From assembly GCA_013398015.1 (NCBI GenBank), contig VZRR01007840.1, positions 1 through 64,000 on the forward strand: a stretch of DNA of 64,000 nt, given 5' to 3'. Positions 1 to 11,228 of the stretch are shown one piece after another (positions within the stretch are counted from its first letter, which is position 1; the number at the start of each line of letters is the position of its first letter). Source of the stretch: Oreocharis arfaki (lineage: Eukaryota > Chordata > Aves > Passeriformes > Paramythiidae). Below the pieces are notes generated by a model. The model was not told the origin of the DNA. It did no database searches and saw only the letters and a program-made list of their open reading frames with translations. The position numbers and the translations under genes are program-made.

Positions 1-290
1 GGTGCCTGGACTCTTCTTTGGGTGGGGTGAGGGAGCCTGGAGGATTGGGTTCCCCCTTTTTTGGGGTGGATGCAGGACACCTGGGCTCCCCCTTTGGGAA
101 GGGACCAGGATGGGTGGGTTTCTACTTTTTGGAAGGCGGGACACCTGGGTTTCTGTGACAAGTGGGGGGCAGGACGGCTGGGCCCCACCTTGGGGGGAGC
201 CCCAGTTCTTGGGTGGCAGCTCCTCTGTGTCCTGCCCCCCCTTCTGTAGGGAGGGGGTGTCACCCTGAGGGGTTCCCCCGGGCCCCATGC
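1..290. repeat. Degenerate G/C-rich minisatellite
   Basis: Related phrases recur about every 50-75 bases: gcaggacacctgggctcccc, gcgggacacctgggttt, ggcaggacggctgggcccc, with intervening tttttgg or ccttttgg. Copies are too diverged for exact unit borders. Confidence 0.5.
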
Positions 291-1965
291 ACCCCAGGGT
301 AATACCCCCCCCTCCCCCAAAAAAAGAACCCCAGTGTTTTGGGTGGGGGGTGCAGAGCCGCTCCCAGAGCCTCCAGGCTGTCCAGTGGGTGTCCTGCCCC
401 CCCAAACTCGCCACACTATGTGTTCTTACCTGTGCTGTTCCAGCAGCCGAGCTCTCACTGCAGCTCCAAGGGTCAGATCCTGCTCCACCAGGACTTGGCC
501 AAGACATTCAAGTGTGGATTTTTCAAGAAAAAACAAATTGCTATTTTTGGTGGGGTTTTCTCCAACACCCAAAGCCTCATGAGTGCTGGCCCCTTTGCTT
601 TTTCCAAGAAACCCAGCTTGAAGTCTTCCTTAGGAAGGCTAAATGGAATACAGATTTATTATTATGTAGCCAGGAGAGCCAGGTATTAATTCCACCTTAG
701 AAGTGGAGAAGAGTAATTTCTTGTACAACTTAGTCCTTGAGCATTAAAGTGAAAGAGGCTCATTAAGTTTTAGTGCTGCTTGTGCTGGCAGGTGGACATT
801 TAACAGGTTTACAAGATAAATAAAATCCATTATTAAAGCAAACAAGTGTTCATGTGTCAGTGTTTTAACCCACACAGCCTCAGGTGTTGTTGAAGATTAG
901 CTGAAGGATCCGAGGCTGCTGCTTTCCAGTCCTGCTGTGTATCCTTGGAAATGTTGCGGGGGTCAGTTTTCCTGTTGCTGAGTAAACCCCAAATTCAGTA
1001 TTTCTGTTTCATACATGTTGGGGGGGGAAATCCAACTGAACTTTCTTAAGAGATGTAGAACTGCTGAGTTACATGGCTGATGTGGCAAAGGGACTTGTCT
1101 TCCTGCTTTTAAGTCTATTTAATTGTTTTTTTAGTTTTATATTCTGAAGTCTTTTGACAGGTTTGGAGTTAAATTCCTTGTCAAAAATGGAACTTGAGCA
1201 ATCAGGTTTTGCGCTGTGCTTGGGAAGCCCCAGGCTGAGCTGTGCTCTCTTGAGCCTTCCTCTATGGCTTATTTCTGGTATTGTTTAGGAAACAGTTCAA
1301 ATTTCCTGCATGGTTTGGCTGGAGAGATTCTTGCAGATGCTTCTGGAAAGCTGGGGGTTCTCCTTGGTGGATCATCCACTGGGTTTCAGCAGCTAAACTG
1401 GAATGCTGGAGTGAGAGGATGGAGTGCAAAGTGATACCACAGAGCTCTAAAAGCTTAGCTGGGACTCAGTAATTGTAATTTAAGCTTGAAATTCAATGGC
1501 TTAAAGCAATTATTATCTGAGGGAAGGATGGGGAAATGAACATGTGGGTCCTGTAGGATTCTCCATTCCAAATTGCAGTTTTTAATTGTGTGCTCTTAGT
1601 TTTCATACTCTTTCCTGCTCGGAGCTGCACTGACAATCACAGCTCTGTGTGTGTAGTGAGTGTATGAAGTGACCAGAAAATTGGACTTTTCAGCCTGTTT
1701 TTTCTCTTCTATGAACACACTAAAAGCTGCTTGTGATGCCTCTAAGTAAAAGACCAAACTAGTTCTACTCCTGTACTTACCTGCTTGCATTACTCTGGGC
1801 AGCTCTGAAGAATTCCAGGCTTCATCCTAGTACAATACCCGTGGGACAGAGGGATGTCACTTCTGCAGTGGATTGAGGAGCACAGGTCAAAGCTTCAAAC
1901 TTCCGTTCTTCCATCCACCTCCTCGGTTCAAAATCAGTGTTTGCTTTCCAAGGAGAAGTGGTTTG

Positions 1966-2085
1966 CGTGGGAAGGGACCTTAAAGCCCATCCAGACCCAC
2001 CCCCTTCCATGGGCAGGGACACCTCCCACTGTCCCAGGTTGCTCTGAGCCCTGGCCTTGGACACTTCCAGGGATGACTGAGGCCA
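1966..2085 (-). mobile_element. CR1 LINE 3'-end fragment
   Basis: The reverse complement of the CR1 3' region is seen: gggaagggaccttaaagccc, then ccatgggcagggacacctcc, tgtcccaggttgctctg and ggccttggacacttccaggg. It is 5'-truncated, as most bird CR1 copies are. Confidence 0.8.
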
Positions 2086-2157
2086 TCTCCAAGGTCATGG
2101 TCGGACTCCCTGGCCTTGGAGGGCTTTTCCAACCTGCACAGTTCTGTGATTCTGTGT
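2086..2157 (+). mobile_element. CR1 LINE extreme 3' end, opposite orientation
   Basis: Sense CR1 tail: ggccttggagggcttttcc, then the terminal octamer repeat gttctgtgattctgtg. It directly abuts a CR1 piece in the opposite orientation. Confidence 0.6.
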
Positions 2158-2592
2158 TTATTTGGTGTGTGGGGGTAGTGCTCACTTTTAATGGTTGGGG
2201 TTTTTAACTTCTACCATTAAAAAGACAGATAACACCCTTAATTTCATCAAAGATTACGCCATAATAGTAATCTCTTGCTAACATAAATGAATTCAGCCAT
2301 TACACTCTCACGTGATTTATCATTTTGTTGATGAAAAATTATTTTCAGTACAATTCAGCAAATCAAGAGATGTGTTTTCATGCCTTCCTATTTCTCTCCC
2401 TGTTTCTGGGGTGTTTTAATTTTTTTTAGGGTTTTTTTGAGGCTCAAGGCCTTGAAACCTCAGGTCTGCTCAGGAGGCTCATCTGCAGGACAGCACTCAC
2501 AGGGCTCTGCAGGAACCCACGAGTTGCTTTTGAGCACAGATACCTGAGGTTCAGTTCCTTCCCAGTGATCCCTCTTCCCTCCCTCTCCCTAG

Positions 2593-2735
2593 GTATGGCT
2601 TTGTGGAGTTCGATGATCTGCGAGACGCCGACGATGCTGTTTATGAGCTGAATGGGAAAGATCTGTGTGGGGAGAGAGTGATCGTGGAGCACGCCCGGGG
2701 CCCACGTCGTGACAGCAGTTACGGTTCTGGACGCA
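2593..2735 (+). CDS. SRSF4: SRSF4 exon 2 (C-terminal half of RRM1)
   Basis: The acceptor is cctag before 2593 and the donor is gtaagc at 2736. The first base completes a glycine codon split with the missing exon 1. The translation runs from YGFVEFDD to RRDSSYGSGR and carries the RNP1-like GYGFVEF of RRM1. Confidence 0.95.
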
Positions 2736-5700
2736 GTAAGCACTTGTGCATTTGTATCCATGGCTTATTTTAAATAAAACATTGTTTTTCTCTTTTTTTA
2801 AAAAGTAATTTAAAAGGAAAGTGATACAAAGTTGTGACTAGTGTTCTGTAACTGTAAATGTAACTGTTGATCTGAATATTAATTTGTTTGTTGTATTAAA
2901 CTATTTTAATTGATACATTAATAAACACAGTTTCTTGTACTATTTTTATTATCATTTTGTTTAACTATTTGAATGGTTTATTTGCAATGTGATGTTTAAC
3001 ATAGATTTAACAAAGACCTCAATGTTTTAATTGAAAGAGTCCTTTGAGGCTAAGATGACTGCCCGTTCCATTTGCTGACCTTGGGGTACCTTTCCATGAG
3101 TGGCTCTTTGACCTTTGTGGCCCTTGGCTGACCAAAAAAAAAGGAAGCCATGTGACGACCGCAAGCTTTTCCCATTAGACCTGGGTGGTGAGGATCCCAA
3201 GGGTTAGAGACAGATGAGATTAATCTGAAATAGGTGCCTGAAAAGCTTTATTCATGTCAGATATTCAGAAAGCCTTTAAACAATGTAAGTAACATTAGTC
3301 AACTGGCTTTATTCAGTTTCTTCTTTCAAACTGTTTTAAAAATAATATTAAATATAATTGCATGTTAATTCCAGTGTTGTTATAGTTCTGTGCCTTGTTT
3401 AATTACGAGCTTGTAGTAAAACGTCTTTTAATGCTTTGGGTCTTTGTAAGGTGTTACATAAGGGGGGTTGGGTCTAGTCCTGCGGGGGGTCTGTGGTGTC
3501 TTTGGGAACACGCGGGGCAGAGCGGTTCCGTCGGGGCGGAGAGCAGGGCTCCATTTCCCTGGCTGAAGCTCTGCTGTCTGCTTGTCACCTCCTAAAGGTG
3601 GATATGGTTATAGAAGAAGCGGAAGAGATAAGTACGGTCCCCCGACCCGTACAGAATACAGATTGATTGTGGAAAATTTGTCAAGCCGCTGCAGTTGGCA
3701 GGATCTGAAGGTATGGGGCCCTTTTCCTTACCCTCCCTCTGTTACAGAGCACAAAGGGTAGAAGTCATCTTCAGCAAGGCAAAGCAGTGTGCAGCTCTGC
3801 TTTGCTCCAACTCCTGAGCAGCTCCATGTGGAATAGATTTTGGAAGTAACACACACCTTAACACAGGAGTATATTTGTGTATGTGAAACCATTAATGAGA
3901 GGTTGGGAGTTGCACCCCCAGAACTGGTAGCACTGGACAGTGGGAGAATAATTTTATCCTTAGCAGCAGCCAACATCACGTACAGATGTGTTTTATCTTC
4001 TCTTAAGCCCTGTCAAAACAGACTCAAATCACAACAGGGGTAGGATTCACTAGAGACGGAGGAGTTTGCCCTTGTCAGTTTGGATTTAACCCATCAACTC
4101 ATAAAGCGCTACAGCTGTTTGAAACAACAGCATTGTTCCTGCACAGTCTCTCTTAGGAATTTCCACACCATCTAAAGCTGTTTTAAGGAGAGTTTTGGGG
4201 AAAGATGCTTCCAGAATGAGTAATCATACAAAATCTCTGCCAAAAACTTGTTTTTGAAGTCCAAAGGAGTGGCAGGTGATTCTCAGTAGTGGAGGTGTTG
4301 AGTGACACTGTGGAGCCCACGGTACCTCTGAGTACTCTGGAGGTGACGTGTTGGCTCGTGATTATCCACATCGTGGATTCAGGGAGCAGGATTTCAGTAG
4401 CAGATGCAAAAAGATTAGTGCTTCCTTATCAACCTGAGCAGCAATGGTTAAACCCACTTGTTCTTACTGGAACGCTTTCTCTTATGGTTCTCTTTTAAGG
4501 GTGTGTAAAATTTGTTCTAAACAAACTTTGACCTAGTAGAAACTGGTCTGTAATTGAATTGTTAACACGAGTTCAGGTACGTACGGAGATGCTTCCGGTG
4601 TCTTTGTTGTTAATGCTTCACACCATCAGTAGCTTGTCTTTGCTTCTGGTATTAAAGTTGTAAGTAGAGCATGGCATGATTAATCCTCCAATGGATGCAT
4701 TGCTGCTTTTTTGGGAATAGCTTTCATTTCAGTGTACTTAGAAGGGGAGTAGCTGCGTTGAAAACAAACCAAACCAGAGCTCCGTGCCCTATTTCCACTG
4801 CAGCCAAACTCCACAGGGGCTGAAAGATACCCTGGCCTGGCTGCTTGCTCAAAGCAGGGCAGAACAGACCCCTGATAAGCAGAGGGGTTTAGGAATGGAA
4901 ACAGAGAAGCCAGGAAGCATGAAATGGGAAAATGAATTGAGCTTGGAGTTCTGTGGGGGGGTTTTCCAGCAGAACGAGCTGTGTTGACGAAGTGGAGGAT
5001 GAAGCGAGGTCTGCTTCTCTGTGGGCTTCTTGCCTCTTCATATTCAACTCCTATCACCTTTCCTAATTATTTTTGAAAACATGATTTAGAGAGTAAGCAT
5101 TTTACTTCTTTAATCACTTCTGTAATTTGAAACTTAGAGTCCAGAGCATTTTTGATCTCAGACTCGAGGTGGGAGTCCTTAAGTTATCATTTGGCTCAAA
5201 ACTATCAATCTGGTTCTAATCACACCAACTCTGTGAAATCATAGTGTGTTATTTGGCACTACAGATGCTGTTTGGGTCAAACCCTTGCTGACATCCCTGT
5301 GAATAGAAGAGGCTCAGGGAGCATCGTGTCAGAAGTGAGCAGGGTCAGCTGGAAGCCTGGCTCTGGATTCGAGGCGATGGTGATTCTGTCCTCTTCCCCT
5401 AGGATTATATGCGTCAGGCAGGGGAAGTGACATATGCAGATGCACACAAAGGAAGGAAAAATGAAGGTGTGATTGAGTTCAAATCCTATTCTGACATGAA
5501 AAGAGCCCTTGAAAAGTTGGACGGGACAGAAGTAAATGGCAGAAAGATTAGATTAGTGGAAGACAGACCTGGATCGAGACGGCGCCGCTCTTACTCCAGA
5601 AGCCGAAGCCATTCAAGGTATGTCTGTAATGTATCTCAGGCTGCAGTTACATGAACATGCAGAGAATTAAGACTTTTGGGTTCCAAAACACCTTGGAAAT

Positions 5701-7472
5701 GTTTGGAATTCTCAACAGGTCTAGTTTTTTGAGAATGTATTAGTATCCAGGGCAAATGAGAGCTGTGTTCTGAGGTGTCTCCCTGGGTGGATGTGTGGAC
5801 CTGCTCCCTGAGCACCTGTGACTGTTCTTCCCTGGTACTCAGCCCTCGCTCCTTGTGGGAGCAGCTGCGTGGCCGGTGGAGCCGTGCACATGGAATGAAA
5901 CAGAAGGTGCTTCTAACACTTCAGCTCTGAACACTGTGTTCTGCTCCAAGCACCAGGACTAACAGTTCTTTCTCAGCTTGGAAACCTCCACCTGTTCCCT
6001 GTTTCTCAGAGATTTGTTGCTTTCCTTGTCTGACCAAGACCTGCTTCAGCAGCACTAAGTGTTCTCCCCTTTCCATTCTGGGGTAGAACTTGTTGCAAGA
6101 AAACTCAGGCAAATCTTTACTGTTCCTAGAAGAACTTGCTTATGAGATCAAAATCTGAAGTCAAAGCTTTATGCCGGTGTCTTACCATATTCAAACTGAT
6201 TTGATTGGGAAAGTGATTATCACTTAAATAAACTGGCATCTTTTCTTCCAGATTAGCACCCTGCTCACAGCCAGACGTGGCAGCAGGGATGAGAGGTGCG
6301 GAGAAGGGCTCTCTAAGTTTGTGACTGTGTTGTGTAACTCTGAACATTTGGCTGCTGAAAGGTGCTTTAACCCCGTGGGGTCCTGCCCACAGGGGTCACG
6401 AGCTCCCCATGGACACGTGCTAACGTGAAGCTGGTTCCTTGTGTTGCAGGTCTCGCTCTCGAAGCAGACACTCCCATAAGAGCAGGAGCCGCAGTGCCAG
6501 CAGCAGCCGCTCCAAGAGTAGATCCAGATCCAGGTATGTCTTTGCCTTGGGAGAGCTGGGGGCTCCCACTTCATTGAGAAGGATCGTGTTAAATTTGCAG
6601 CAGGAACACTTTGTTTTTCTTTTCCCTCCCGTTCTCTGCACACTCTGCTCAAACCCTCACCGCACTAAAGCAGAGCTGTCTGTTGCCTTTGCACTTCCAG
6701 GTCTGTGTCCCGTTCCAGAAGCAAGAGCCGTAGTCGAAGCAAGAGCCGTAGCAGAGGCCAGAAAGAGAAAAGCAGGACTCCAAGTAAAGAGGATAAAAGT
6801 AGGAGCCGCAGCAGGAGTGCAGAGAAATCCCGAAACAAAAGCAAGGATAAATCTGAGGGCTCTCTCCATAACAGCGATGAGAAAGCCAAGAGCAGGAGCC
6901 ACAGCAAGGAAAAGAGCAGGAGCAGGAGTGGGAGTAAGGACAGGGGAGAGGCGAGGGAGAGCATGAGGAGCAGAAGCAAGGAGAAGAGCAGAAGCAAAGA
7001 CAGGGAGAAGAGCATTAGCAAGGCTAGAAGCAGGAGCAAAAGCAGGGATGAGAGCAGGAGCAGGAGCCGCAGCAAGGATAAAAGGAAAAGTAGGAAGAGG
7101 AGCAGGGATGACAGCAGAAGTAGAAGCCGGAGCCGCAGCAAGAGTGAGAAAAGCAAGAGGCGCAGCAAGCGGGACAGCAAAGGCAGCAGCAAGAAGAGAA
7201 GGAAGGACAGCCACGAGCGGTCCAGGTCAGGCTCCAAAGAAAAGGAGCAGCTCAAATCTGAGTCGGACAAGAAGGAGGCGAAAGGCGAGGGGGAGGATGC
7301 AGTGTCCCGCTCCAGGTCTAGGTCCATTTCCAAGTCCAAACCAAATGTCAAATCAGATTCTCGTTCCAGGTCCAAATCTGTTTCAAAGCCGAGGTCCCGA
7401 TCCAAGTCCAGGTCTAGGTCTGCCTCTCGGTCACGCTCCCGGTCACGGTCAAGGTCCCGCTCCAGATCCTAA
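2593..7472 (+). CDS. SRSF4: SRSF4 (SRp75) serine/arginine-rich splicing factor, 5'-partial; join of 5 exons
   Basis: This is a nuclear SR protein that binds exonic enhancers and recruits the spliceosome. The coding join is 2593-2735, 3598-3710, 5403-5617, 6450-6533 and 6701-7472, all with GT-AG introns and matching phases. It gives about 441 residues. The first coding exon (about 36 residues, start codon and first RNP motif of RRM1) lies upstream of the window. Visible parts are the end of RRM1 (YGFVEFDDLRDADDAVYELN), a short glycine/arginine hinge, RRM2 with the SR-specific SWQDLKD motif, and a long RS domain ending in SRSRSRS. The residues DLRDADD, GKDLCGE, KDYMRQAG and EVNGRKIRLVED match SRSF4 rather than SRSF5 or SRSF6 as I remember them. 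The expected full length of about 477 residues is close to human SRSF4 (494). The frame is intact. Confidence 0.96.
2736..3597 (+). other. SRSF4 intron 2
   Basis: This 862-base intron is AT-rich at 2750-3050. A mixed-composition block follows at 3040-3200, with an acceptor-like cccattag ending at 3178 and a donor-like gtgagg at 3188. SR genes often carry a poison exon in this position, but I cannot fix its borders here. Confidence 0.7.
3598..3710 (+). CDS. SRSF4: SRSF4 exon 3 (hinge and start of RRM2)
   Basis: The acceptor is ctaaag before 3598 and the donor is gtatgg at 3711. The exon encodes GYGYRRSGRDKYGPP followed by TEYRLIVENLSSRCSWQDLK. The last residues are the invariant RRM2 signature of SR proteins with two RRMs. 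Confidence 0.95.
3711..5402 (+). other. SRSF4 intron 3
   Basis: An intron of about 1.7 kb. I see no exon, RNA gene or repeat that I can support in it. Confidence 0.8.
5403..5617 (+). CDS. SRSF4: SRSF4 exon 4 (rest of RRM2, start of RS domain)
   Basis: The acceptor is cccctag before 5403 and the donor is gtatgt at 5618. The exon encodes DYMRQAGEVTYADAH, GVIEFKSYSDMKRALEKLDG and VNGRKIRLVEDRPG, then the first RS dipeptides. Confidence 0.95.
5618..6449 (+). other. SRSF4 intron 4
   Basis: An 832-base intron with no recognisable element. Confidence 0.8.
6450..6533 (+). CDS. SRSF4: SRSF4 exon 5 (RS domain)
   Basis: This is a short exon of 84 bases. The acceptor is gttgcag before 6450 and the donor is gtatgt at 6534. 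It encodes RS/SR dipeptides with SRHSHKSRSRSASSS. The phase matches both neighbours. Confidence 0.92.
6701..7472 (+). CDS. SRSF4: SRSF4 exon 6 (most of the RS domain, stop codon)
   Basis: The acceptor is cttccag before 6701 and the TAA stop is at 7470-7472. The exon encodes about 256 residues of arginine/serine/lysine/glutamate-rich RS domain, the target of SR protein kinases. Codons are mainly AGC, AGG and AAG, so the + strand is extremely purine-rich. The last coding block is near-perfect RS repeats. Confidence 0.95.
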
Positions 7473-8120
7473 CCTTGCTGCAACCCCACTTGGAATGGTT
7501 GGAAAAGTCTTGTACGTGTTTAGTAGCTGTAACCAAGTGATTGAAGTAGAAACCCTGTCGATGCTGTGTATTTTTAACAACCTGATGGTCTGTCTGTCAT
7601 TAACTGCAGCGCTCCCTCCCTGCAGCGCTCCCTGGCTTGAGGCTGCTCCACTCATTTTCTATCCGATAGAAAGGTTCTCTCTACATACAGCTCTTCCTAG
7701 AGCCCCCAGATTGCCCTGTTTCCCAGGGAGAGCCTTGCAGGGAATGAGCACTGCGCCCTGGTGGGTTTATGGGATTACAGTGGTGACTGATAGGTAGGTA
7801 TGATGGATTCAACAGTCTTTGCCCTCGATTGATGCCCTTTGATGTCTGCCATTTAGTGGAAGTGCGAAGTCTTAAGTTTCATACTACTTTTGTTCCATAT
7901 TTTTTGGACTTACAAAGTTGTGAATAGCACAGTCAAAAGGAAAAAAAAAAGAGGTACTTGCAGTAATCTATAGGGAAAAGAACTATAGTTCCATATTCTG
8001 GTATTGTGACAATATCCTTGTTTTATATTAAATTTTTTTATTTTATTTTTCCCTGTCTTGCAAAGTACAGTGATTCCCGTTTCCATGAAATTTGAATAAA
8101 GACTATTTTTGCTTGATGAC
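7473..8120 (+). other. SRSF4: SRSF4 3' UTR
   Basis: This non-coding tail of about 650 bases follows the SRSF4 stop. It becomes AT-rich towards its end and contains the AATAAA at 8095. No other gene signal is seen. The exact cleavage position is inferred. Confidence 0.8.
8095..8100 (+). terminator. SRSF4 polyadenylation signal AATAAA
   Basis: A canonical AATAAA lies about 620 bases after the stop codon. GT-rich sequence (gtgatgctgtgttgtgattgt) follows within 60 bases, as expected downstream of a cleavage site. Confidence 0.85.
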
Positions 8121-10690
8121 ATTTGGTTACGTGATGCTGTGTTGTGATTGTCAGCGTTTTCTATTGCTCAAGGTAAGCCTGAATTTGTAGAGAGTCACTC
8201 ACAGAGAAAAGGTTCTTAATTCAGAAAGTCACTTCATATTCAGTGTAGGCACAACACTTGAATACAGTCCAGATAAAGAACTTATTTCTCCAGCATGTTT
8301 TCCTCCTAATAAAACACCGGGGCTTGAGAGGAGCCTCCATAAAAGAAAAAGCTCACGATGTGCTTGAAAGCACGGAGGGGGGGTGGTGGCTGTTCTGTGG
8401 CATGTCCCCAGCGTCCCTGGGGAGAAGGGAGGGCAGCCTCTAGCAAGAGTTTTGGAGGTGTGAGGTGTTCCTGAATAATATCCCAGGTTTAGATTTGGGT
8501 CATTTGCAAATTGCTCAGACTGAACTTCCCACAAGCTCTGCTCCTGCACAATTGGTTTTGAATGAAGAAGTGACATCCCCAGCACCTGTTCTGCCTGCCA
8601 GCAACCTCCTGAAAAATAGAGGGCAAAACGTATTTTGTGAGTTCTCGGTCTGGAATAAAAAGGTTAGTTACAGCTTCCCCTAAAACTTTCCTTTACTCGA
8701 TTCCAAACTGCTTGCAACTGATGGCAGCAGCTCTCCAGCGAGAGAGTCACTTCATACCTGCAAGTAATTCCATATAATTTGATCATTTGGAACTTGTCCT
8801 GCCATATTAGAAAGATGAAAGGGTAATAGATCATCAGAGTTGCTTTCAACACAAAATATTTCCCCACACTTTGAGAGGGGTCAGGGCTTGGCAAGTGGCT
8901 CAGACTTTATCAAATGTCATATTACCACAGCAGCATGAGAAAGCTCTGTGGAAGTGATATTTAATTTCTTCAGAAGGAAAAGCATTTTCCAGCTATATGT
9001 ATTTAGTGCTTTAACATCTTAGACTCTCATGATGACATTTTTAATCCTTTTGGCTGCTTAATCTTAGTACAGAAGCAAACCAGCCAAGGCAAGATGTTTG
9101 CTAATAGGGGATAATTAACTGAAAAATACTTTTAAGAAAATCTGCAAATTATACAGTCTAGGCACAGACTAAAAAGTGACTCCAGTTTCTGCTGTCTGGC
9201 AACTCTGTTCTGAATGACCAAGCCAGGTTTTAGTGAGCCCTTTGGGAGAAGCATCCATTCCTTAAATACCTGAGGACAGGCCTCTGGAGGGAGGCGTGTG
9301 GGAAACCTGTCGGAGGTGGAGATTGTCACTGCGTGCAGTAAGGAGAGGGAAAGCCAAGAATCCTTCCTGTGCGAGCACCTGGAGCAGTGGTGGTGCCTGT
9401 GTGCAGTGCAGGGTTTGGACACACCACCCCCTTGCACGAGTGCTGGTGCTTTACTGCCCGGAGCAGGGACAGACCTTGGGACGGGCTCGTCCTCCCCAGG
9501 CACCGCATGTGGGTTGGAGTGTTGGAGCAAGAATTCCCAGGGAATGGGCACCCTGCAACATCTTTCACACAATTCTGTGCTGAGAATTGGTGTGAAGCAT
9601 TGAAAGTGCCCCCACAACAGTGATTCCATGGGCAGGGCCAGGCACACGCCCCAGCTGAGCTCTGCTGCATCACTTAATGTTCATTTCTGCCTCATGAATG
9701 TCACTGAGTCTCTCCCATTAATTTTGCATTAAAGTGTAGGTTTTGCATCAAAACCTCCAGCTCACGTGGCTCCCTGGTGTGGGCACTTTGCCTTTCCCAG
9801 CCTGGAGCTGCTACAGTCTCGGTGCTCCTGAAAGTGCAGGGATCTGCCTGGCAGCAGGTGTGAAGCCAGGGCAATGGTAATAATATAAAATATTAACAAT
9901 AATAATTATATTGCATGGCCAGAGAGGAAGATCAGTGGAATGTCTGCAATAATTCTGCAATATTCCCAAGTAATGTTTCTGTGTGAATAATTAAATACAA
10001 AGTGAGAACTCAGCTTTAGGCTGGAAGTATCTACCCAGATACACTGAAAACCAGCTCCAAATCTGATTTAGGGTTGGGGTACCTGTCTTATGGGGCAAAA
10101 GCACCTCGGAGGTGAGCTCTGAGGAGAGAAGGCAGTAAAGCCTGTGGTGGGCACAAGGCAGGTTCTGGCAAAACAAGCGGTAGAGCAGCGAGATAAAAGG
10201 GCAAGAAGACTTAAAATACGGTCTCTCAACAAAACTTACAACAATTAAAACCAAATTAAGAATCTAAATAAATATGAGTGGTTCAATTATTTGTAAAATT
10301 TTTTGCCTCCAACATCCCTGTAAACCTGGACCCAGCAAATGCTTCAACACTGGCTGCAAGCATCTGCAGGAGTTGTGTTTTATCTGGAACTTACTGGCAC
10401 AGATGAGGTGAGAAATGTATTTGTTTTCTGACTAAATTTAAAGATTCTAAAGGGTATTTTATGTGCCTCGCTCGAGGGATGAAGAATATTGTGATGTGTA
10501 TTTCAAATGAGCCATTGCAAATCTCATTTATTATTTTCCCGAAATCCCATTCCATTTAAGCTGTCACAGCTTGGGGCCCGCTTGTGCTCTTTCCTCGCTC
10601 ACCGTGGCGTAAAAACCCCGACGCGTCATTAAAAAATCCTACCCCCACCTCTCTTATTGTTCCAAAATTCAAATACAAAGGAAAATAACA
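8121..10690. other. Intergenic region between SRSF4 and the CpG island
   Basis: No supported exon, RNA gene or CR1 copy. There is an AT-rich patch at 9880-9915. Open frames here are short and mixed on both strands. Confidence 0.7.
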
Positions 10691-10984
10691 TTCCCAGATG
10701 AGAAGACAAACAAGTTTAACAAATGCAGAGAAGAGGGGGCAATATCCTCAGTTACTCCTGGGCGTGGGAGGCAGGGGGACGCCGTGGTCACGATTTGCTG
10801 GACGCCGGCGGCAACGGCGATTTACAGCTCCCCTTCCCGAATCTCCCCTTCCCAAATCTCCATCTCGGCCACGAATGTGCCCCAGCGCCCGCGGCCGTGC
10901 CCGGGCTTCAGCCGGGCGGCTCAGGGAGCAGCACTGGCGGCGGGGCTGCGCGCCTCGCACCCGCGCTGCCCCCTCCCAGCGCCA

Positions 10985-11165
10985 GCTCCGTCCCGGTTCC
11001 TGCCTATTCCGGTCCCGTCCCAGTACCAGCCCGACCCCAGAGCATCCCCACCCCTGTGCCAGTTCTGTCCTAGGTGCTCCCCGTCCCAGGACCCCGAATC
11101 CAGTGCCGCACTCCCAGTACCCCGTATCCCAGTGCCCCACACCCCAGTACCGCCCCGCTCCCGGT
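10985..11165. repeat. C-rich degenerate repeat (CCCAGTACC-like)
   Basis: The phrase recurs roughly every 10-20 bases: gtcccagtaccagcccg, ctcccagtaccccgtatccc, agtgccccacaccccagtac. It sits inside the CpG island and accounts for proline-rich reading frames there. Confidence 0.5.
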
Positions 11166-11189
11166 CCCCATCCCCACCCAGCGCAGCCT

Positions 11190-11228
11190 CGCCGGGGCCG
11201 GAGCCAGGGCCGGGGCCGGGGCCGGGNG
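11190..11228. other. G-run cluster, possible G-quadruplex
   Basis: Several GGGG/GGG runs are spaced by 2-4 bases (ggggccggagccagggcc, then gggg-cc repeated), ending at the single n. Folding is inferred from the pattern only. Confidence 0.4.

Larger units (their letters stand above)
1..2592 (+). other. 3' part of SRSF4 intron 1
   Basis: There is no coding exon here. The first 290 bases are a decayed G/C-rich tandem repeat and 287-420 is C-rich. CR1 fragments lie at 1966-2157. The intron ends with the pyrimidine-rich acceptor before 2593. Confidence 0.8.

Noticed and set aside
6665..7405. Minus-strand open frames rich in leucine opposite the SRSF4 RS domain
   Set aside because: They are shadows of the repetitive AGC/AGG/AAG codons on the + strand.
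2593..7472. Assignment of the SR gene as SRSF6 because L3MBTL1 is its usual neighbour
   Set aside because: The residues DLRDADD, GKDLCGE, KDYMRQAG and VNGRKIRLVED fit SRSF4, not SRSF6.
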